The notes under the pieces are model-generated. The model did not search any database, was not told where the DNA came from, and saw nothing but the letters and a program-made list of their open reading frames with translations. The translations under genes and the position numbers were made by a program. Shown piece after piece: positions 55,835 through 62,249 of a stretch of 64,000 bases of DNA. Each line of letters begins with the position of its first letter. Within the stretch, counting starts at the first letter, position 1. The DNA comes from Methylophilus rhizosphaerae (GTDB lineage: Bacteria; Pseudomonadota; Gammaproteobacteria; Burkholderiales; Methylophilaceae), in the NCBI RefSeq assembly GCF_900100975.1, contig NZ_FNFX01000001.1:65820-129819 (forward strand), read 5' to 3'.

Positions 55835-57190
55835 TCAAGAGGCGGCTTTAAGCTGGCTTTGTGCGACCGTATGCTGATTTTCAGGCCGGTCTAAGCCCAA
55901 ATTTTCGCGATAGGTCTTACCTTCGTATTCCTTGCGGAAAATACCGCGGCGCTGCAATTCCGGAACCACCAGGCGGGTAAAGTCTTCCAGGCCTTTGATA
56001 GAGTAAGGAGGCACGACATTAAAGCCATCAGCGCCCTTCTCCACAAACCATTGTTCAATGGTATCGGCCACTGTTTTCACGGAACCAATGGCCTGTAAAT
56101 GGCCCCTTGCAACGCGGAATTTAAGCACCAACTGGCGGATCGTCAGGTTCTCGCGCCTGGCCAATTCGAGTTGTTGCTGGAAACGGCCACGGCCATTTTC
56201 ACCCGGATCATAATCCAGGTCCGGCAATGGGCCATCCAATGGATATTTGGATAAATCCTGGCCGCCAAACTCCAGGTCGGAAAAATCGACCAGTGCCTGT
56301 AACTCGCCGTATTTGTCCTGGGCTTCCTGGTCGGTTTCAGCCACCACGACATTCAGGCCAGGTGTGATCTTGAGCTGGTCTTCAGCGCGGCCATATTTGG
56401 CCATGCGCGATTTCACATCGGCATAATAGGCTTTGGCAACTTCCAGTGAAGTCGCCGAGCTATAGGTCATTTCCGCTTCACGCGCTGCAAATTCACGGCC
56501 GGTATCTGAGTTGCCTGCCTGTACAAACACCGGATACCCTTGGATCGGCCTTGGAAAATCCAGCAGGCCTTCTGATCTGAAATACTCCCCCTTGAAATCC
56601 ACCGGATGCCCTGAAGCAGGGTCATAAAACTGCCCGGCCTGGCGGTCGGGATGATCGAAAGCATCATCATCCCAGCTATCCCATAATGCCTTTGTCAACC
56701 TGATGAACTCACTGGCACGCTCATAGCGTTCTTCATGCGTGATCGGCGCTTCTATGCCAAAGTTCTTGGCGGTGACCGGGTTAAGCGAAGAGACGACATT
56801 CCAGCCGGCGCGGCCCCCGCTTAAATGGTCAAGCGAGGTGAATTGGCGCGCGACATTGTAAGGCTCGGAAAAATTGGTATTCACGGTAGCCACCAGGCCA
56901 ATATGTTTGGTCTGCGAGGCAATGGCTGACAGCAGGGTGAATGGTTCAAAGTGAAAATTGTTCGGGTTTTTCACTGCCTGCTTGTCGATGATACCGGAGC
57001 GCCCGATAAAATCAGCCACAAAAAAAGTGTCGAACTTGGCAGCTTCGGCGATCTGGGCCGCGCGTATCCACCACTGCAGATCCGGACGCCCGTTCTCCGT
57101 CCATGTCGGATGCAGCCAGCCGGCGGGATGGTGCCCATAGCGCAGTAAAAATACATTGAGGACCAGTTGTCTGTTTTTGTGTTGACTCAC
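55835..57190 (-). CDS. DszA/NtaA/SnaA-family flavin monooxygenase (copy 1)
   Basis: A 451-residue paralogue of the protein at 53910-55235, very similar along its length. Motifs are LDHLSGGRAGWNVVSSLNPVTAKNFG, SWDDDAFDHPDR, FPRPIQGYPVFVQAGNSDTG and GADGFNVVPPYSIKGLEDFTRL. By analogy with DszA it may insert oxygen and open a C-S bond of a sulfone, giving a sulfinate, the substrate class of the DszB-like protein two genes upstream. That link is inferred from context. Confidence 0.88.
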   Translation of the reverse strand: MSQHKNRQLVLNVFLLRYGHHPAGWLHPTWTENGRPDLQWWIRAAQIAEAAKFDTFFVADFIGRSGIIDKQAVKNPNNFHFEPFTLLSAIASQTKHIGLVATVNTNFSEPYNVARQFTSLDHLSGGRAGWNVVSSLNPVTAKNFGIEAPITHEERYERASEFIRLTKALWDSWDDDAFDHPDRQAGQFYDPASGHPVDFKGEYFRSEGLLDFPRPIQGYPVFVQAGNSDTGREFAAREAEMTYSSATSLEVAKAYYADVKSRMAKYGRAEDQLKITPGLNVVVAETDQEAQDKYGELQALVDFSDLEFGGQDLSKYPLDGPLPDLDYDPGENGRGRFQQQLELARRENLTIRQLVLKFRVARGHLQAIGSVKTVADTIEQWFVEKGADGFNVVPPYSIKGLEDFTRLVVPELQRRGIFRKEYEGKTYRENLGLDRPENQHTVAQSQLKAAS

Positions 57191-57256
57191 GATATGCTCT
57201 TTTCAATAAAAAGCCGGGTACAAGCATGACTTGTCCCGACTAAAATGGTGATGAGG

Positions 57257-57961
57257 TCAAGCCGCTTTTTGCTTGAGCAGGTCTGAAATAAAACGGCCTG
57301 AATACTGTTTGGCTTTTTCCACCAGGCCAGTGCGTTTCCATTGCACTTCCAGCGCACCCGGAGTGTATTCTTTCGCTCCGCCCACCTGTTCAGCCAGTGA
57401 CTGGAAGCGCGCGGCCTCTTCGATCAGCAGCACCAGTTGTGAGGTGCCAATAATGCCCTTGCCCCAGATATTGGCGCCACCATTGGATTCCAGTAATGCT
57501 GGTGGAGGTGCCAGCTCGGGATGATTGTCCAGGCGCTCGGAAATGATCGACAGGATGCTGCGGGTGCGGTCTAGGTGGTTAGGAATCTCCCTTGCCAGCA
57601 GATGGCGTTGTGCAGCCACATATAAAATAGGGAAATTGATTTGCGCCAGGGACCAGGCAGCCAGGTAAGGGGTATGCGCGTGAATTACGGTATCCGCATC
57701 GATACGCGATTCATGCAGGATGTGGTCTTTCTTTTCGGAGAAAGTATCAATACTCACCACCGGGTCACGCGACTTTTCCCATGGCCATGGGAAGCGGATA
57801 TTCAGCAGTTTGTCCTGGCCTGGAATTTTGTGGGTGATATGGTAAGTCCAGGTAGCAGACAAAGTGCCGGTTTCTTTCAGGAAGTTGAATGAATGCAACG
57901 CATCCGCCTTGGCCTGTTCTACATACTTGATCAAATCTGCTTCTGTAACGATGTCGCTCAT
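57257..57961 (-). CDS. Class II aldolase/adducin family protein
   Basis: A 234-residue protein of the class II aldolase/adducin fold. The zinc-site histidines are visible in VIHAHTPYLAAW, and the N-terminal region holds FLKETGTLSATWTYHITHK. Members split or epimerise sugar phosphates, or decarboxylate. Here it may process the carbon part released from an organosulfur substrate, but this is only context. AGGAGCATTTATT precedes the ATG. It lies between the DszB-like and DszA-like genes. Confidence 0.8.
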   Translation of the reverse strand: MSDIVTEADLIKYVEQAKADALHSFNFLKETGTLSATWTYHITHKIPGQDKLLNIRFPWPWEKSRDPVVSIDTFSEKKDHILHESRIDADTVIHAHTPYLAAWSLAQINFPILYVAAQRHLLAREIPNHLDRTRSILSIISERLDNHPELAPPPALLESNGGANIWGKGIIGTSQLVLLIEEAARFQSLAEQVGGAKEYTPGALEVQWKRTGLVEKAKQYSGRFISDLLKQKAA

Positions 57962-57985
57962 AATAAATGCTCCTGTTTAAGTGGG

Positions 57986-59065
57986 TTATGCAGCTTTTGC
58001 TGCCTCAAAGGTGGTAAATTCCGGTTGCTGCCTGACCAGTTTTGCGGCACGCTGCAAAGGCGCCGGGTCTATCCAGTCCTGGATATCAAAATCCTGTTTT
58101 ACGTACCCCCAGTCGCGCAGGAAATTCTTCTGGATTTCCAGGCCTTTGACATATTGGTTACTCAGGGATGGGGTAAAAGAGAGATGTACATTGGCCCCAT
58201 GCGAGGCAACGACCTCGGATTCGCTGGCGCTCTGCGCTTCTGGTGCCAGCAGGTGCAGCACATCCTGCGGATGCGTCTTTGCCCATTCGGCAGTGCGTAA
58301 CAACACGGCCAGGTAGCGGTCTACAATATCCGGATGCTTTTGCAGGAAAGCACGGTCAATCGTGATCGGTCTGGGCGTGCCATTGTTTACACGCACAAAA
58401 GGATCGTGATGCTCGTTAATATTGAGCAGTTGGCGATAGCCTGGGGTATTTGCCAACCGCACACCACGGGCAAACCGGACGAAAATGGCATCCACGTGCC
58501 CATCATTCAACGCCTCCAGTTCAACATGGCGGTATTCAGGGCGCTCACGTCTTGGGCCATCACTCAGGTCATAGCTAGGGGCAGCGATATCCACCCATTG
58601 TGCATCGGCTGGCGACAATCCATGTAATGCAAACGCAGTCGCAAAACCATGCTGTGCCGCACCCCGCTGGAAGTCAATCACGGCATCCGCATGGTCAGGA
58701 ATACCCACGCGCTTGCCTTTAAGATCGCTGATGGAATGGATGGCACTGTCGTCCCTGACAATAATGCCCTGATACTCATCCAGCCAGGTGATGCCGACGA
58801 CCACGGTGTCATGCCCCAGGCCCTTGGCCCAGATAGGGGGAATATTACCGCCCTCCCTGAACATGCCGGATTGTTTGTGGTGGTAATGTGAATTCCTGAC
58901 TTCCAGGCTCTCAGCATCACGCAGTGAATGTAACCGCGTCCCATGCCCGGCAAATTCCTGCTGTAGCCATTGCTGGCGGATAGCTAATGCCGAAGCCGTT
59001 GCAGCACCGCACCGGGTGTACCAGAGATGCACGACCTGATCTGAGACCGATAAATGTTGACTCAT
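57986..59065 (-). CDS. DszB-like desulfinase (cytoplasmic, SBP-fold)
   Basis: A 359-residue protein with the fold of SsuA-type solute-binding proteins but no signal peptide (MSQHLSVSDQVVHLWYTRCG). It matches DszB (2'-hydroxybiphenyl-2-sulfinate desulfinase) in the key region. Cys19 (YTRCGAATASALA) aligns with DszB Cys27. His60 and Arg70 fall in SHYHHKQSGMFREGGNIPP, with the same spacing, to each other and to the GG-IPP motif, as DszB His60 and Arg70. VVVGITWLDEYQGIIVRDDSAI continues the likeness. It probably hydrolyses a sulfinate to sulfite, but the substrate is unknown. It is first in the six-gene operon. The alternative is a periplasmic binding protein, which the missing signal argues against. 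Confidence 0.8.
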   Translation of the reverse strand: MSQHLSVSDQVVHLWYTRCGAATASALAIRQQWLQQEFAGHGTRLHSLRDAESLEVRNSHYHHKQSGMFREGGNIPPIWAKGLGHDTVVVGITWLDEYQGIIVRDDSAIHSISDLKGKRVGIPDHADAVIDFQRGAAQHGFATAFALHGLSPADAQWVDIAAPSYDLSDGPRRERPEYRHVELEALNDGHVDAIFVRFARGVRLANTPGYRQLLNINEHHDPFVRVNNGTPRPITIDRAFLQKHPDIVDRYLAVLLRTAEWAKTHPQDVLHLLAPEAQSASESEVVASHGANVHLSFTPSLSNQYVKGLEIQKNFLRDWGYVKQDFDIQDWIDPAPLQRAAKLVRQQPEFTTFEAAKAA

Positions 59066-59103
59066 ACCTTACCCCTTGGGATTGCCTAAATGACAACCAT
59101 AGT

Positions 59104-59119
59104 GGCAAACAACATGCCA
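59104..59119 (-). promoter_or_regulatory. Sigma-54-type -24/-12 promoter of the DszB/DszA operon
   Basis: The minus strand reads TGGCATGTTGTTTGCC, matching TGGCACG-N4-TTGC with one mismatch. The predicted start leaves a leader of about 28 bases before the DszB-like gene. Confidence 0.8.
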
Positions 59120-59252
59120 ACCCTATCTGCGTGCACAAGAATATATGGGCAATCCACAGTATCTATATGATATTTAAAGAATATCTTTGGCGGGCAATGA
59201 TTGCCCCTGCCCGGCATTCAAGCTCGCCTGCCAACATTCTTCTGCTTGCCCT

Positions 59253-59289
59253 GCAACAGCAACCTGGATTTTTGCTGCTACCGCAACAA
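59253..59289. promoter_or_regulatory. Possible enhancer sites for the DszB/DszA promoter
   Basis: GCAACAGCAAC (59253-59263) and a TTGCTG...CGCAACAA pair (59272-59289) lie about 148-183 bp upstream of the -12 element. They share the GCAACA core with the sites before the other units. Confidence 0.4.
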
Positions 59290-59510
59290 AAAAGCCGGCC
59301 ACCTAAATCATTGTCTTCCGGGGCACCTGGCTTCTCAGTTCAAGCCTCATGCCTGGCCGCTATGCTTCCCAGAGGGATGCCACATTTCCCCTGCATGAAA
59401 AATACAAGTTCTGTACCTATGAATACAGGCTACCCGGGACAGGAAAAATAGCCAGGCCCACAGCCCGCAATCAAGCCCTCAAAAAGCCGTAAACATTTTT
59501 TAAAAGTGTT

Positions 59511-59561
59511 TGTTCAGCAACATCCCGGTAAAACAGTTACCCCGCGTATTGTTGCTGACAA
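59511..59561. promoter_or_regulatory. Possible enhancer sites for the TonB receptor promoter
   Basis: TGTTCAGCAACA (59511-59522) and TTGTTGCTGACAA (59549-59561) form an inverted pair sharing the CAGCAACA core, about 95-145 bp upstream of the -12 element. Confidence 0.45.
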
Positions 59562-59642
59562 AACAATTTACCTGTCAAAGCCAAAAATAAAAATTCCAAT
59601 AAAAACAATAATAATCAAAAGGTTATAAAAAAATTATTTGAT

Positions 59643-59658
59643 TGGCATGATTCATGCC
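59643..59658 (+). promoter_or_regulatory. Sigma-54-type -24/-12 promoter of the TonB receptor
   Basis: TGGCATGATTCATGCC matches TGGCACG-N4-TTGC with two mismatches and correct GG/GC spacing. The predicted leader is about 43 bases. It shares TGGCATG with the divergent operon promoter. Confidence 0.75.
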
Positions 59659-59711
59659 CTTGAGGTCACAACACTTTTTTTAAGTGCTTCATCTCAACTC
59701 AAGGGAACATT

Positions 59712-62168
59712 ATGAAAAGAACTAATGACACAATCGGCGCGCAACAGCCGAGCAATTTATGGAAATTAAGAACAGTCAAAATAGCTGTTTTAAGTGCCTT
59801 TGCAGGTTCACTGGCATTCAATCCAGCCTGGGCTGCCGAAGAAGAAAAAGTAGTTGAAGGCCAGGAAGCACAAGTTTCAGAAACTGCCGAAAACAATGAA
59901 GCCAGCAACAAACCTGAAGAGAATCAAGCCCAGGATTCTTCTTTGGGCAGCGTCACCGTAACCGCAAACAGACGCAAGGAAAATGCACAGAAAATCGCTA
60001 CCCCGATCACAGTTCTCAAAGGGAAAGACCTGCTTGACCAGGGTGTTGGCCGTTCAGCACAGGAAGTTTTTAACTATGTGCCTAACGCGACAGCCGTTGG
60101 CCAGCAACATGGCCGGCCACGCTGGTGGATTCGTGGTATCGGTGCCGGCCAGCAACAACAGGATTTGGCCAGCCCGATCGGTTTTTACCTGGATGAGGTG
60201 TATATCAGTAATACAAATGCCACCGGTTTCCCATTATTTGACCTGGAGCGTGTTGAAGTGCTTCGCGGCCCTCAAGGTACCAAGTATGGTAAGAACACGA
60301 CTGGTGGTGCTGTCAATATCATCTCGCAAAAACCTTCATTGAAAGAAGGCAAAACAGATGATTATGTCAAAGCGGAGTATGGCACTTTCAATGACAAAAT
60401 CATCCAGGGGGGTGTCAATATCCCTCTGGTTGACGACCGCCTCGGTGCCCGTATTTCTTTCTATAACGAAGATACCGATGGTCGTTTCCGCAATCAATTT
60501 AAAGGCACCAAAGATGGCGGCTTGCAGGATGGTGCATTGCGCGGCCAGTTATTGGGAAAAATCTCGGATGACTTTGAAGCATTGCTGAATGTCCATTACC
60601 GCAAATATAAAACGGATGGTGCCATTACCAACACAAACAGTTATAGAGCAGATGGCGTACTGCGCGCAAACTACAGGCCTAGCACAGACTATGATGATGT
60701 CAGCACCAACGCAGACAACTGGACAGACTCGTCACAAACGGGTGCTAACCTGAACCTGAAGTGGAATGTTGGCAAATATGCCCTCACTTCGATTACTGGT
60801 TTCGAGGGCTTCAAGAACGAAGGCTTGAGTGATGGTGATAACTCGCCACTTGAACTTTCCCGCAGCCACACAGACAGCCAATCACGCCAGGTTTCCCAAG
60901 AATTCCGCATTACCTCCCCGCGTGAAGATCAATGGAACTGGCTGGGGGGTGTGCATTTGTTTAAAGAGACTATTGATTTAGCTAGCCAAAATGCAAAATT
61001 GCCTGCTGGCCAGGTCGCTAACTCAAGCCCTGCTGATTCTGGTACAGCCGTTACTTACAACGAAACGGATCTGAAGCACGAAACAACAAGCTTCTCATTA
61101 TTCGGCAACACTACCTATAACTGGACAGATGCATTTGCAACTTCAGCAGGGTTAAGCTGGAGCCATGAGAAAAAAGACTATGACTTAAATCGCAGAGGGA
61201 CTAGCAATACGGGTGTCAATGGCAGCTTCTCGAACCTGGCTCAATGGTGGAATTCATTTACGCCATCAGGCGCTGGTTTTACACCAGCCGGTACATTAGG
61301 GTCAGGGACATTTAGTACCAGTGACTCCGCCACTTGGAATCGTTGGAGCTATGACTTCACACCAGAATACAAAATAACACCTACTGATCGCGTATTTTTC
61401 AAATATGCACATGGCATCAAATCTGGTGGTTTCAATACGGCTGCGACTAATCTGGCTGCTGTCAATGAGGTAAAGCCTGAGCAGCTGGACTCTTACGAAT
61501 TAGGCTACAAATCCGAATGGCTGGCTGGCCGTTTGAACTTCAACGCAACTGCGTTTTACTACGATTACAAAGACGTTCAGGTCAACGTGGTTGGCTTTAA
61601 CGTATTGGCAGGCCAAACCGTGTCTTACCTGCAAAACGTAGATAGTGCCAAAACCTATGGCCTGGAGCTGGAAGTACAGGCACTGCCAACCAACGACTGG
61701 TTTATCAATGGCAGCCTAGGCCTGCTCAGCACCAAGTACGAAGATGCAGAGATCCTGAACAATGGTGGTAACTTCGACGGCAACCACCTGGTTCGTTCAC
61801 CTAATGTCACCGCCAACATCCTGAGCACTTATACCTTCCACGTCGACAATGGCGCCAAGGTAGTCGTAGGTGGGGATGCCCGTTTCCTGTCCAAGCAATA
61901 CTACTATGTGACACCACAAGGTGTGGATGATAATGGTGTATACCGTTCAGGGCTTGAGCAAGGAGCGTTCACCATTGTGAATGCGCGCATTTCCTATATC
62001 ACTGCAGGTAACAAATACACAGTGACTGCTTATGCCAACAACCTGTTTGACAAGCACTACCTGCAACACTCAACACCGTCATATAGCGCAGGACAGGGTG
62101 TTTTTGGTGACAACATCATGCAAGGCAGCGTCAGAACGGTAGGTGTTTCTTTCGCAGCAGCGTTCTAG
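59712..62168 (+). CDS. TonB-dependent outer-membrane receptor
   Basis: An 818-residue receptor. A signal peptide (about 1-41, ending SLAFNPAWAAEEE) is followed by an acidic spacer (no obvious signalling domain). The TonB box region and plug (about 78-215) contain SVTVTANRRKE, RPRWWIRGIGAG, ERVEVLRGPQGTKYGKNTTGGAVNI. A large beta barrel ends in Phe (GVSFAAAF). It belongs to the broad FecA/SftP-like group. Given the sigma-54 element shared with the desulfurisation operons, its ligand may be an organosulfur compound. AAGGGA precedes the ATG. Confidence 0.9.
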   Translation: MKRTNDTIGAQQPSNLWKLRTVKIAVLSAFAGSLAFNPAWAAEEEKVVEGQEAQVSETAENNEASNKPEENQAQDSSLGSVTVTANRRKENAQKIATPITVLKGKDLLDQGVGRSAQEVFNYVPNATAVGQQHGRPRWWIRGIGAGQQQQDLASPIGFYLDEVYISNTNATGFPLFDLERVEVLRGPQGTKYGKNTTGGAVNIISQKPSLKEGKTDDYVKAEYGTFNDKIIQGGVNIPLVDDRLGARISFYNEDTDGRFRNQFKGTKDGGLQDGALRGQLLGKISDDFEALLNVHYRKYKTDGAITNTNSYRADGVLRANYRPSTDYDDVSTNADNWTDSSQTGANLNLKWNVGKYALTSITGFEGFKNEGLSDGDNSPLELSRSHTDSQSRQVSQEFRITSPREDQWNWLGGVHLFKETIDLASQNAKLPAGQVANSSPADSGTAVTYNETDLKHETTSFSLFGNTTYNWTDAFATSAGLSWSHEKKDYDLNRRGTSNTGVNGSFSNLAQWWNSFTPSGAGFTPAGTLGSGTFSTSDSATWNRWSYDFTPEYKITPTDRVFFKYAHGIKSGGFNTAATNLAAVNEVKPEQLDSYELGYKSEWLAGRLNFNATAFYYDYKDVQVNVVGFNVLAGQTVSYLQNVDSAKTYGLELEVQALPTNDWFINGSLGLLSTKYEDAEILNNGGNFDGNHLVRSPNVTANILSTYTFHVDNGAKVVVGGDARFLSKQYYYVTPQGVDDNGVYRSGLEQGAFTIVNARISYITAGNKYTVTAYANNLFDKHYLQHSTPSYSAGQGVFGDNIMQGSVRTVGVSFAAAF

Positions 62169-62189
62169 CGCCTGTAAAACTTCTGCCAG

Positions 62190-62222
62190 CGCCAGTGCAT
62201 CTCGTATGTCCTGGCGTTTTTT
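62190..62222 (+). terminator. Rho-independent terminator after the TonB receptor
   Basis: cgccag (62190-62195) pairs with ctggcg (62211-62216), with further pairing possible in the loop, then TTTTTT. It lies 21 bp after the stop and before the ABC exporter, which must rely on read-through or its own promoter. Confidence 0.65.
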
Positions 62223-62249
62223 GCTTGACTCACCACTAAGGAGGACTGC

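Larger units (their letters stand above)
59066..59711. other. Divergent regulatory region with two sigma-54 promoters
   Basis: A 646-bp gap without a convincing gene. It holds the two outward-facing sigma-54 elements and several TGTTGC/GCAACA elements (listed separately), a small hairpin gggcaatgattgccc (59192-59206) and an AT-rich block before the TonB receptor (about 59570-59640), a plausible IHF or DNA-bending region. Confidence 0.6.

Noticed and set aside
58987-59451. 154-codon plus-strand frame over the DszB-like start and the divergent promoters
   Set aside because: It overlaps a well-supported gene start and both regulatory elements, and its composition is not protein-like.
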